Below, one piece after another: positions 17,158 through 27,786 of a DNA stretch of 64,000 nt. Every line of letters starts with the position of its first letter. Within the stretch, counting starts at the first letter, position 1. Source of the stretch: Symsagittifera roscoffensis (lineage: Eukaryota; Xenacoelomorpha; Acoela; Convolutidae); assembly GCF_963678635.1 (NCBI RefSeq), contig NC_087065.1, positions 58,926,754-58,990,753 on the forward strand. Direction: 5' to 3'. The notes under the pieces are model-generated. The model saw nothing but the letters and a program-made list of their open reading frames with translations. It was not told where the DNA came from and made no database searches. The position numbers and the translations under genes were made by a program.

Positions 17158-18837
17158 ATGAATTCAGACACTAATTCACATATCTCAGTTTTATACTCCA
17201 TCTCACAACTCAATAACCCAGATATTGAAACCCCTGATGAATTTGCAGACTCTGAACCATCTCCATCCAATAATTTTCAAACCAACTCCTCAGTTTTTTC
17301 AAAACCCCCTTTTCAACCAATCCCGCCAAATAACCCACTCCCATCGATTTCTACACCCTCTTATGCTTCACAAGTCACCCCAACCTACTCTTCATTTCAT
17401 TCAGACCGATCATCCAATTCTCCAGATACTCCCCAAATCTCCCAGGAACTAGATAATTTTATCACCATACAACAACAACCCTTCCACCTTGAACATTCCA
17501 CTATAAATCAGATTTCATCCACAATAGAATCATCAAACCCACCTACCCCTACACCCTCTTCAGCTTATACCGCATCATTAGCACCATCCTCCACATCCAC
17601 CGAATCATCAAATAGCACTAATAGAGCTTATCGCACTTTCAAAAGAAAATTCCCGAACCATCCATTTCCAACAAAACCAGGAACAGCCCGTGAATATATT
17701 AATAATCCAAATCACACTAACACGAAAGAATTTTTAGCCATCACCCTACCTTCATTTCCACAGTATACTTTGAACACCCCTAACGACACTAACAACACAC
17801 GCAGTTTTGTAGATGAACACGTTTTAATGCCTACACTTCAATGGACATCATATTATCATTTTACTAACCCCCTTTGCCTACCTTTATCTAATACTCACAT
17901 CGATATAGAAAGAAATAAAGATATGCTATATCGACTCACCACACCACTAACACATAGACAATTTACTTGTATAGGATATAAAAAGTCACTAAAAACATAC
18001 ACTGCACCCCGAGCTAACGAATACACGCTAGAATATTACGATCACAACATCATCCGAACTAACCAAGACCAATTTTTAGATGATGACCGTTTCGCTAACC
18101 CACAAATCACAGAAAAATTTTTCATCAAAACACCATATGTATTTACACTCAATATATTTGATCGCAAATTCGACCACATCATTTCTGAAGCACTAACCGA
18201 CACACAAGCTTACGAAAGTTTTAAAGAAAAATTTCAATTATTTTCATTAACCTTTCATTTCCTTGCACCACATGAACGAGATTTGCACTGCTCACACAAT
18301 ATTATGTTACGCACTAAACAAACCCACACATATACATATTATCGCTTCATACAAAATCACTTTGATCTACACACTCCATCAAGACAACCACACCACCGTT
18401 TTCAATTTATTAACTCTAAGTACACTTCACCATTTTTTCTTAACTTCACATATTGCATCAAAGATACTAACCTTCACGGTATTCTTCGCAATTATGACCC
18501 CGTAACCCAAATGTATATTTTTTGTCCCATCACAAAGACCTTCAACGCAGAAGAATCCAGACCCTTCCTTATCCCACATGAATTTGTTCAACCTATAGAA
18601 ATCCCCATATTAGAATTCATCCACAACACTAAATATAACCACAAATTATATAATCTCATCCAAAACACACCTTATGATTTTGCAGTTGGCACTGAAGAAC
18701 TAAAAACCATTAAAGCACTTCAATTGCTTTGGCCACTGCTTCAAACTAAAAACATCATTCGCATACTAGCAAAGTTACTAACAAATTCCGACATAATCCA
18801 CGACATCTTCCCCCACGGTTTTTTCCCCGACGATTAA
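17158..18837 (+). CDS. Accessory protein of unknown function (559 aa)
   Basis: An uninterrupted ORF from ATG 17158 to TAA 18835-18837. Residues 1 to about 155 are Ser/Pro/Thr/Asn-rich and probably disordered. A short basic motif (FKRKFPNH) follows at about 160, and residues about 180-559 look like a folded domain rich in His, Phe, Tyr and Thr, with few Cys. It has no signal peptide, no clear membrane segment and no zinc finger. The last 40 residues contain an amphipathic helix (LQLLWPLL...IIRILAKLL). I recognise no family. Its place after env, its intact frame in a copy whose pol is broken, and the A/C-rich base use of the element make it a genuine element gene rather than host sequence. A splice donor follows three bases after the stop codon. 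Confidence 0.75.
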   Translation: MNSDTNSHISVLYSISQLNNPDIETPDEFADSEPSPSNNFQTNSSVFSKPPFQPIPPNNPLPSISTPSYASQVTPTYSSFHSDRSSNSPDTPQISQELDNFITIQQQPFHLEHSTINQISSTIESSNPPTPTPSSAYTASLAPSSTSTESSNSTNRAYRTFKRKFPNHPFPTKPGTAREYINNPNHTNTKEFLAITLPSFPQYTLNTPNDTNNTRSFVDEHVLMPTLQWTSYYHFTNPLCLPLSNTHIDIERNKDMLYRLTTPLTHRQFTCIGYKKSLKTYTAPRANEYTLEYYDHNIIRTNQDQFLDDDRFANPQITEKFFIKTPYVFTLNIFDRKFDHIISEALTDTQAYESFKEKFQLFSLTFHFLAPHERDLHCSHNIMLRTKQTHTYTYYRFIQNHFDLHTPSRQPHHRFQFINSKYTSPFFLNFTYCIKDTNLHGILRNYDPVTQMYIFCPITKTFNAEESRPFLIPHEFVQPIEIPILEFIHNTKYNHKLYNLIQNTPYDFAVGTEELKTIKALQLLWPLLQTKNIIRILAKLLTNSDIIHDIFPHGFFPDD

Positions 18838-18840
18838 CAA

Positions 18841-18926
18841 GTAAGTATAATTTATACATATTCTTAACTACTAAATTTAAAATTAACACTAACCATTCTT
18901 TATCCATGTTTTATTTAGATTTTTAG
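18841..18926 (+). other. Likely 3'-UTR intron
   Basis: A perfect donor (CAA|GTAAGTATA) begins three bases after the stop of the 559-aa ORF. Acceptor candidates are TTTTATTTAG (ends 18918) and ATTTTTAG (ends 18926), preceded by an ACTAAC branch-point match near 18890. This gives an intron of 78 or 86 bases. It lies close enough to the stop that nonsense-mediated decay would not be expected. Confidence 0.5.
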
Positions 18927-19790
18927 TCTTCATCTCACGATCATCTGCAAAATACAATAAAGAAAAATAAAAAATCGAAAGCTTCTTCAAATTCTTCAAA
19001 ACTCTATTAATATTTAACACTAGATAAATTCAAGAAAATTCATACCAATGTAGTAAATTAATTTCTAAATTATTTCCCTAAAAGCAGTAATTCTAATAAT
19101 GATGAAAATTTGTAATTTAATTTTTCCCCAAAACTAGCAGTAAAATTGAAATTCTATGTAGTAAATTGATAAGACGAAAATGCAGTACTAACCTTTTGAT
19201 ATTTCCATTCACTCGCACAAGAATTCTATCCATACTCGCACAGCTCGCCCACGAAGAATTGTTTAAATAATGAATTTCAGTTTCAAGCTTTCACACTCAA
19301 CAACTCTAACACACGATAACAAGTTTCAAATTTTTCTTTAACCCGGTTGGAAAGGAATTATATACTAAACAAAACTAACCAACGCAGCTTACTAAACACC
19401 ACAACACATAGAATAACAGCATGACTAAGAAAAGGAAACCAACGGTACCCAAACCGGATTAACCCAGTTTAAAACTGGATAATTTATTCTTTTGAAGACT
19501 ATTATAAAGTCTAAGAAAGAAATAATAAAACACAAAAAAGTCGAAAGACAAACCCATACCAAAAACAATTTGATTTTTGAAAAAAGGACACAACCAACGA
19601 AACATAAGAAAAACCACAATAAACCCAACATAAAACGTTATCACATAACAGGACCCCTCACAGAAACCGCACGAAATCATACTCCCACTCCTAGCCTAAC
19701 CCACCAGAGAGGACGTCCTGAGCATGCTCTATAGCCGGCCTAACCCACCGCGCTACATCCACGCTTTGTGACCACACTTCTATTTTTAAT
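18927..19790 (+). other. Retroelement 3' untranslated region
   Basis: AT-rich with no ORF over 85 codons on the sense strand. It contains a near-repeat of GCAGTAA/TAGTAAATT words (19050-19160). Nothing recognisable as a gene. Confidence 0.5.
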
Positions 19791-19806
19791 AAGAGGTACT
19801 CAAGGG
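19791..19806 (+). promoter_or_regulatory. Candidate polypurine tract
   Basis: AAGAGGTACTCAAGGG directly precedes the proposed LTR start TGAGTAACTC. It is purine-rich but interrupted by pyrimidines, so it is a weak match to the plus-strand primer site. Confidence 0.4.
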
Positions 19807-19900
19807 TGAGTAACTCTTCAAAATAACTGAACTAAAACAAAAAGCTTTTGTGAAAACAACTAACCAAAATCATAATTAAAACACCAAACTAATAAAAGTT

Positions 19901-20377
19901 TTATAAAATGTAAATTATACCTTGCAGTATATAGATCAGCATACAACACCAAAGACGAACATCCAAAGACGAAATGACCCCACTACAGTCGAAAAAGAAT
20001 GGCCAACCACAATCAATATGCCGCCCACAATCACAACTCAAAGGATTTAGAGTACGACTTGACTTCGCAGAAAAGGACTTCATTGAACTAGACCAATGAC
20101 CACCTCGATTTTCAAGTATACGTACAGATCCGAGTAACCAGGCATCCCCTCCACGCACAATCTCCACGCAATTCCCAGACAAGGTCAAACACAAAAGAAG
20201 TTCTCTACATGAAACAGAAAAACCTGTCATAGCCAACCATTCTGAAATCAGATTTGATTTTCTTGAGAAAACCCAGTCATTGTCATAAGAAGACATAACG
20301 ATTGATCCTGGAACTTCTCTAACAAGAGAACCCAGAAGAAATATGATGTTCGCCAAATACCAACGTCCATCATCCAT
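19901..20377 (-). CDS. Antisense ORF inside the 3' LTR (158 aa)
   Basis: Open for 158 codons from an ATG at 20377 on the - strand, within the proposed LTR. The composition is balanced (Trp, Cys, Gly, Ser, Leu), unlike the low-complexity chance ORFs nearby, with phrases such as SEWLAMTGFS and VEIVRGGDAWLLGSVRILE. I recognise no family. Antisense genes in LTRs are known in some retroviruses, but chance is possible. Confidence 0.3.
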   Translation of the reverse strand: MDDGRWYLANIIFLLGSLVREVPGSIVMSSYDNDWVFSRKSNLISEWLAMTGFSVSCRELLLCLTLSGNCVEIVRGGDAWLLGSVRILENRGGHWSSSMKSFSAKSSRTLNPLSCDCGRHIDCGWPFFFDCSGVISSLDVRLWCCMLIYILQGIIYIL

Positions 20378-20543
20378 CCTTTGAATTGCAGAAAGACAAT
20401 TCTAAAAACTCTGTAAAACCCGGATGGGTGGAACCTGATCTAAACTACATTTTATGATTGGATAAATTAGATATTTTACCACTGTAAAGTATTTAATATT
20501 AACCAATCATGATCCATCTAACTAACAACCCACTTATTTGTAA

Positions 20544-20571
20544 GTGCTGAAATTACTTGTAATTTCAGCAC
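20544..20571. repeat. Perfect hairpin in the LTR
   Basis: GTGCTGAAATTA and TAATTTCAGCAC form a perfect 12-bp stem with loop CTTG. In LTR RNA it could be a poly(A) or TAR-like structure. Confidence 0.85.
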
Positions 20572-21959
20572 CAGAGAGATTTGAATTTAACTTAGAAATT
20601 AGTTGACTCTCCAAGAGAACTTCAGCAGCCGCAATAAACCAGTATACCCTAGATCTATTGAGCCTAGCAGAGACTAGTTAAACAACCTGAGACTAGATAG
20701 TATAAGAGTAAGATTAGGATCGGTATTAGACTAAGAAGTTGCACGAATCTATCCGGCCGAAAATAAGATAGCGTGACGAGCAGACGGTGTACCCTATCCG
20801 AAATTACTCTATGAGTTAACCACCTCGGTTATAACTCAGAAGACTGATCGTATCAAGGCAAAACCCTGATTGTTCTGATTGCCCTTCAAAATTTTTGAAA
20901 CAATTTTTGAAAAAATCAAATAAAAAAAAACTGTTAAGTTTTTAAAAAAGCAAATGAAAGTGTTTTCCTGATTTTTCTAATAACGCATTATTAACATCAA
21001 ATGTCGTGCCTCGTTTCAAGTTGGATCAAATAGGAATCATTGTAATAACCTTCAATGAATCGTACAAGCAACCGCTATACTTCTGAAATAAGGTTTATCG
21101 CAAAGGTCATCAAACTGAAAGCTGGTTTCTTGTCTAGGAGTCTGCTCGATTAATTTTTTGTGCTCAAAAAAGCTATCGTTGTTTGTCCATTACTAGATTT
21201 TTTGTTCATACTTCTTTCCATGAATTTGATCAAATATTAGGTTTTTCTTCCAGTCAAATTTCCAATTTTTATTTAGCGATTTTTGACGGAAATTTTAAAT
21301 CATTCGAATCATTCTTGGATTGAGCTCAAATTTAAACAAATGTTTTACACGTGATCATTTTTTGTTAAGTTATGAGGCTTAAAAGTAGCCAAATTTAGCC
21401 CCTTTGAGATAGTCAAACCGCGACTTAATTCGTGCTATGAGCACGCGCGTAAGTGGAGATTTGGTCCGTCTTAGAAATGGTTTTAAATTGAATTGAGCCA
21501 TGCTACTTGTTCTATTTAATACTTTGCTGTATGCAAAATAATTATCTTTGTATTTTTGCAAAATAATTATCTTTATTGTGGGGCAAGGATTTTCAAAAAA
21601 AAAACCTACAATGCGTGGAAGAGTGAGAAAACTATCCAGACGCGTAAAAAATTAGCGATTCAGGCACAATTGACAAAATTTGTTTTCAAAAAAAAGGACT
21701 TAAGAACAAAGAAAAAATGAAAAACAAAATCATAAAAATGTCCAATTTTTTGCACAATCAACTTTCAATTTTTTTTTGGAAAATTTTCATTGCCAGGAAA
21801 GCGCTAAAAACGCTTTCAAAAATTCAATTGTTATTAGCCCCAATCAGCACCAATTTTTATATAACGAGCGTTTTCCTTTGCGTAACTCGCTCGAGTTTAG
21901 ACTAAATTTTAAAAATGTCAAAACCGTTTTTTCTCAGCACCGGTACAATTTTTTGAACA

Positions 21960-22110
21960 TTTTAAATGTCGTTCGGATCACGACTGAAAAGGCTTTAATA
22001 TGATATATCACTCGGCCCATTTCGATGATAAATTGTTTTATCTGATGTTGCCTAGAAAACAAAACAAAATAAAGAAAAAACGGAAATACAGTTTTTCTCC
22101 CCATTTTCAA
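21960..22110 (+). repeat. Dispersed repeat (ATGATATATCACTC family), copy A
   Basis: Core GGATCACGACTG...TAATATGATATATCACTC followed by an A-rich stretch. The same core recurs at about 24700, 25655, 40250-40385 and 40960-41010. Confidence 0.6.
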
Positions 22111-24289
22111 TGTTCAGAATTAAAAATAATTTTTAAAGAAATACATGATATCAAAGAAGTTAGTGTGTTTTTCTTTCAACACATTGGAAGTCGCGATAGA
22201 GAAATTAAGAAAAAACACCCGATCTGATATATTATCTACAGCTTCGCAAGTGTGAAGTGGTTACCAGAAAATTGAACAAAATGGTTCTATATAAACTTTC
22301 AGTTTAATCAGTAAAATTGCTTAGCTCCCGGCTTACTTGTTTGTGCCGTGACAATATTTACTTTTCATTATCTCGAGGGGTGAAACATTGAAGAGGGAGA
22401 CAGATGGTTCCGCTTTTAATGAACTTTTGTTGCACCGACCTTCGACTGAATCGATACACAGGAGATTTTTTGTAGAGCCTAGACAAAAAACTATTAAACC
22501 GCAATGGCACTCAGTGTGCCCATTGATTAAACTCATGGCGGAGAGGATTCAAATTAAATTTCTCCAATTATATATCTCAAAAAAGGTCTTGCTTAGCAGA
22601 TTAATCAGTTTTTAAAAATAGACCTAAGAAATGCAGTTTTCATTAAAATACGTTACTTTCATAATGAAAACGCTTGTAAATATAGCAAAAAAATCAACTG
22701 CAATTTTTCTTTTCATTTTTTGCAGAAAAAAGTTCACGTTTTTTGCAATTTCAAAGTGCTATTTTTAATTGGCAATTCAAGTTAAGTGCAAAAAAAAAAC
22801 TACTATGTTTGCAACTGTTTTAGAATTTTTCAAACTAAAATATTTTATCCTGAAAAAATACAGCTCCTAAGAAACAATCTTTTCAAACTCATACTTTATA
22901 AAATGTAAAAAAACTGATATTTGCATCGCAAAATTATACACTCCATTCAGGTCAGCTGCTGACTAATCTTCTCTGATGTTTTTTCAGTCCTCGTTGAAAA
23001 CTTATTCTTTCATATTTAATCACGTCCTTCCATAGGCTGCTTGGCTTCACCTGCGGACTCCAGGATACATTTCAGTCGAAGCTCATTTAGCCTAATACGG
23101 AACTTGCTTAACCTAATTCTGGGTATAAAATTTTTTTGAGAAAAATGATACTCCGATCAAAAGGTGCAGTTTTCTTTAACAGAAAACCTGAATGGCCTAA
23201 ATAGTTTTTTGGATGTTTTTCTCGCGCAAAGACGGATTATTTAAGTTCAAATTGCTTCAATGACCTGCAACGGGATTTTTTGCTGCAAGATATTATGGCT
23301 GGAATTAAATCATGAATTTTTCAGGAAAAACTTGATAAAAAGAGGATTTAAACTGAAGCCTCCATTTCGTTATTATTCTGAGTGTACCTGTAAAATCTTG
23401 TTAAGAATTCATTATATCAGCATTGAATGCATCTGTCTTCATGAAGAAACAGATAGTGCGTTCAGATGAAAGGAATTCGAATTCCAATCTATTTTCATGA
23501 AAGGGATTTTATCAGTTTCCAAAACAATAAGTGTCAAAAATTGAGGCGAGCAGCTGCAAGTAGAAATATCTTCATGATTTGCAATTATTGAACGAATTTT
23601 ATATCTCCAACATATTAGATGATAAGAGAATATTTTTTTAAATTTACATGTTAAAATTTTTTCAAGGTCTGAATTTTCCCAGCGAACTCCAGTTTCATCT
23701 AATCTACCTTGACGAAGGCGGAGCATTGATGGCAAAAACTGAACCTTGACGCACATCAAGGCATTTCCAAAAACAGCTAGCCCCTTTTCTTTCTAAAAAA
23801 AATGAGATACCTGAAAATTATAGATTTTAATTTTTATTGAAATAACGCAAAAAAGTTATAATCGCTGGAAACGCTTCGATCCCTTTCAAGAGGGGGGGAC
23901 ATTTTTTAGTAGATACAATAGGGGGGGGGGGGGTGATTGTTAAGTAGATCCCGATTATTTAAAACTGGAATTGTAAATTTCATTGACCAAGTTGTGCAGT
24001 GAAGTAATGAAAACCCAAAAAATGTTATAAATTTATAAAAAGTTAGATACAAATGATGATTCTCGTTCCCGACGAAAACGCAGAACAATTTTTCTCATTC
24101 AAAATCTACTTATAAACCGTAATTGTAATCACGGGTACTTACAATAAGCAAGCAAATATTGATAATTAAATTAGATTAACGCAGAAACTATTATTTTTAT
24201 AAAAACTATAATTTTGTCGAGCATTTATCGCAATCCTTAGCAACTGTCAATTTGTTCTCTTAAAAACCAAGGACGCAAGTTGAGTGTCC

Positions 24290-24840
24290 AGAAACAAATA
24301 ACTGGTTACTGTGCAAGTGCCACAGTATGCTCCGATCATAATCTTAAGAAAATACAACAAAATTTTTTCAAATTATGGTAGTTTTTTCGGCGTGGTGTGA
24401 TAAAAGGAGCTGAAAAAAAAACGTGAGATTAACTATACTCGACAGCTAAACTAATTTAAGCAAATTTAAAAACATTTTTTGCAACAATTACTAAAAAATG
24501 AAGAAAAATTTAAAAAAAAATACTCAAGTTAAACGTTACTCAAATAAAATTAAGCTTTTAACTTTTAAATTAAGCTATTGTTAGTTTTGAAGCTTATTCG
24601 CTCGCTTATTCGCTCGAAACAATACGAAAAATCAAAAACTTCAAACTGATTTCTCTCATAACGGCGAAAAAATATGGAAATTTTGAAACTTGGTTCAAAT
24701 CACGACTGTAAGGGCTGTAATATGATATATCACTCAACCCAAACCAATAATTTTTTGTGGTACCTGATTTTGCGTCGAAAAAAAAACACATCCAAATACA
24801 GAGTTCCTCCCTATTTTCAATGGCCGGAAAAACAAGCATG
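24290..24840 (+). repeat. Dispersed repeat, copy B
   Basis: Begins with ACTGGTTACTGTGCAAGTG, has GGTGTGATAAAAGGAGCT in the middle and ends with the TATGATATATCACTC core plus CTCCCTATTTTCAATGGCCGG. Copy C repeats all three parts in the same order. Confidence 0.7.
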
Positions 24841-25204
24841 ATTTAAGCCCAGATGACTTCCAAATAAACAACCACATACACCTTTACAACCACATAAACA
24901 CTACTTTTTCTATTTTTTTTCCGAAAAAGTAAGCATCGCTCGTGATCGGTGTAATTTATCTTTCAACAAAAATACATCTCTCTCAACAAAAAAGTTGATT
25001 TGTTCAAACTGCCGAAAACATATCAAGTATCTGAGCTAAAAGTTTAAACAAAAAAACATCTGCAATCACTTCTTCAACATTGAGGTTGCTGGTAAATTGT
25101 CAAAAACCAAAAAATGGAAAAAACTTCTAATACGAGTCTCAGAAACAATTTCAAATAAACTAATACAGTTCCTAATAAAGTGATGCATAACCAAAAGCAA
25201 AAAA

Positions 25205-25805
25205 AAAAGAATAGCTGGTTACTGTGCAAGTGGCACAGAATGTCCCGACCAGTGTCTTAAACAACAACAACAGTTTTCTTTCAAATTAAGGTCGTTTTTT
25301 CATCCTGGTGGGATAAAGGAGCTAACGAAAAACTAAAGATTAGGCATATTTGACAGTCATAGTTAAAAAAGCAAATTGAAAAATAATTTTTGCAGTAAAA
25401 TGACTACAAAACGAAAAAAAAACGCAGTTTTTCGATTTTATTCATTCTATAAAGGCGCTAAATACTCAAAAATTAAATTTAATCGAGTTTTACTTTTAAT
25501 TTAAGCTATTGTAAGTTTTTAGGCCAATAAAATCAGCTAGTAAAATAAGCCTGCTCGCTCCCTTCATTCAATCAAAGTAAGACAAAAACAAGAAATTTCA
25601 AGCCGGTTTTCATTCACAATGGGAGAATTTTTTTGATATTTTAAAGTCATTCAAATCACGGCTGTGAGAGCTTTTATATGATATATCGCTCAACTCTCTC
25701 CGATGATTACTTGTGGTAGCTAATTTTGAGTGGAAAATAAAAAATCAGAAAAAATAAAGCACACCCGAATACAAATCTCCTCCCCATTTTTCAAATGGTC
25801 GGAAC
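25205..25805 (+). repeat. Dispersed repeat, copy C
   Basis: Same order of blocks as copy B, with many substitutions: GCTGGTTACTGTGCAAGTGG, GGTGGGATAAAGGAGCT, ATATGATATATCGCTCAAC, then CTCCCCATTTTTCAAATGG. Two ancient copies side by side, about 910 bases apart. Confidence 0.7.
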
Positions 25806-26859
25806 AACAAATTGAAATGGTGTGAAAAAGAAAATTTTAAAAATTTATCGGAAACAATTAAAACCTTTAACTAGGCTTTTTGACAATTTGGGGAAGCAAA
25901 TGAGCAAATGCCGCGATGCAGAAATTTGTACTACAAAAATCAGAACAAAAATGTCGTGCTGCCGAGTAATTAAAAGAAAAGATCTGATTCAATTGTAAAC
26001 AAAACTTGCACAAAAAAAACAAAGTGTATAGATAAATCAGATCGCAAAAACATTCGTTTCTCATTATAGAACGTCACAGCCAGTCATTGATGAACCATAC
26101 AGTGCAGCTAGAAAAAAATCCAAGAAAATTAAAACTTTCCGAAATTAGAAACAAATGAAGCTAATTGGGTTCTAAAAAATGTTAACAAACTACTCGTTAA
26201 CGTCTGCTCGTAAATCACACTTATCTCTCGCTTAAAATTTTAAGCAATATCTGGTATGTTGATTGTTTTCTCTATCTGAAACTTATTCTTGTTTCATGCT
26301 CAATTTTTGTGCTAGGAGGCCAACCCCTAGTTTTTTGGAGCGCACAACAGCGCAAAATTTGCTGGTGGCGGTAGAATTGGAAGTAAACAAACTGACGGTG
26401 GTGATTTGGGTAGAAAACGCAAACAAAAGCTATCAAGGTCATTTCTTAACAAATTTCTACCATGCTAGGACGTTTTTTTTTCTGTAATAAGGGTTATTGC
26501 TATATCAAGGCTTTAAAAAATGCATATGCAAAGACAACAGTTGTGTAAAGATGTTTTTTTGCAACAAATTTTTTTTCTCGAAATATCAAAAACTGATGAT
26601 AAAAAACGTGTATTCAATCGATGATGTGGCAATGATAGAATGACTCTAACTAACTTCAGATCTACCACAGCCTGACCGATTTCGGCAGCAGTAATGGTAT
26701 CATGTGAAATTTCTAGGCGCAAAAATTGCCTTCAGTCGCAGAAAAGAGCTTCGCTCAGCAAAATAACTCTGTCTGCAAAGAGTGGAAATAGTAGGAATGA
26801 ACTATGCTTATTCAGGCCTGATAGCCTTTAATAATACTTCTGCGTATTGCAGAAACCAA

Positions 26860-26860
<1 letters not shown>

Positions 26861-26898
<38 letters not shown>

Positions 26899-26966
26899 GA
26901 TTATTATTATTATTATTATGATTATTATGATTATTATTATTATTATTATTATTATTATGATTACTA
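26861..26966 (+). repeat. (ATT)n microsatellite
   Basis: About 35 ATT units with scattered GATT variants. The poly-Tyr ORF that spans it is a by-product of the repeat. Confidence 0.97.
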
Positions 26967-27192
26967 TGAATATTTTTAATGATGATTGTGATCATTTTGA
27001 TGATGATTATTAATTTGGTTATTATTGTATTAATAACTCACAGAACATTTGTTGAGCCGCGATCACATCTTTTGTGCTGTCGAATCCTTGGTAACGCCCT
27101 CTTTGCAGCTTCATCAACAGCTTATATGAAAAAAGGATCGCGAATCTTTGGCTGGTGTAAAAAAAACTTCGTTGCGTAGAAAGTCTTTTCAA

Positions 27193-27382
27193 TTTCCATA
27201 TATGAAAAAATGCTAGTCATACACTTTCCATATATGAAAAAATGCTAGTCATACAATTTCCATATATGAAAAAATACTAATCATAGACCTTTCATGTAAT
27301 TTTCTGTACGTATGGAATTTGTATGGAAAGTGTATGACTAGCATTTTTCCATATATGGAAATTGTATGACTAGTATTTTTGG
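27193..27382. repeat. Fold-back repeat built of 32-base units
   Basis: TTTCCATATATGAAAAAATG... occurs three times at a 32-base period (27193, 27225, 27257) and then in inverted form at about 27318-27382 (GTGTATGACTAGCATTTTTCC and again ATTGTATGACTAGTATTTTT). The RNA would form a long hairpin with slipped registers. Confidence 0.9.
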
Positions 27383-27786
27383 TCATCCCGGGCAGTCAAA
27401 AGGAAATACTTTAATATTTATCTTTTCAATACTGACCCATGTTACGTTAATTGAACTATCTTCTTCTTTTGTCAACACTTGGAAGCCGTCCAGGTTGATC
27501 TGGAATACGATGTCAGTCTTCCTTCCTTCACCAAGTCTTCCTTCCTTCACCAGTCTTCCTTCCGGTTTCGATCGTTGGAGCTTGCTGCTTTTGTTTACTC
27601 TGGGGATTCTTTTGCAATTTTGAACAAATGTCTTTTCTCTCAGCAATCATTGCACGAGATATCTTTACCTAAGCTTTAATAGTAATCGGTAACTGAAAAG
27701 TGACACTTCAAACGGAGTAAACTCAAAGGGACATTTTAAAAAAAAACTGACCCCAATAACGTAAAGGCTCATTTGTGATTGTTAAT

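Larger units (their letters stand above)
2267..20838 (+). mobile_element. Very large Ty3/gypsy LTR retrotransposon with envelope and accessory ORFs
   Basis: Two copies of a 187-base LTR end lie at 2267-2453 and 20652-20838. Between them, in order, are a primer-binding site, gag with a CCHC knuckle, an aspartic protease (DSG), RT with YLDD, RNase H, integrase with HHCC-like, DD35E and GPY/F parts, and an envelope-like ORF. The order PR-RT-RH-IN is that of Ty3/gypsy (Metaviridae) elements; an envelope 3' of pol is typical of errantivirus-like members. At over 18.5 kb it is unusually long, because of about 6 kb of extra ORFs and long untranslated parts. The sense strand from about 2500 to 19800 is visibly rich in A and C and poor in G, unlike the T-rich flanks. 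One mismatch in 187 LTR bases suggests a young insertion, yet pol carries several breaks. Confidence 0.93.
19807..20838 (+). repeat. 3' LTR (left edge proposed)
   Basis: The right edge is firm, from the match to the 5' LTR end. The left edge is proposed at 19807 because TGAGTAAC there is the near inverted copy of the right end GTTATAACTCA (TGAGT/ACTCA, a TG...CA pair) and follows a purine-rich stretch. This gives an LTR of 1032 bases. TATA-like TATAAAA at 19903 and AATAAA-type words (19891, 20633) are present. Only the last 187 bases can be checked against the other LTR because of the gap. Confidence 0.65.
20839..26860. other. Host DNA with dispersed repeats, no gene seen
   Basis: The first 50 bases after the LTR (AAGACTGATCGTATCAAGGC...) are a diverged copy of the repeat module seen at 56364, 56941 and elsewhere, so the element sits at the edge of a host repeat. 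At 21390-21490 lies a diverged relative of the module with TTAATAGCGCG words. Three copies of another dispersed repeat are listed separately. ORFs here are short and match nothing. Confidence 0.6.

Noticed and set aside
26782-26979. 65-codon Tyr-rich ORF
   Set aside because: It is the translation of an (ATT)n microsatellite.
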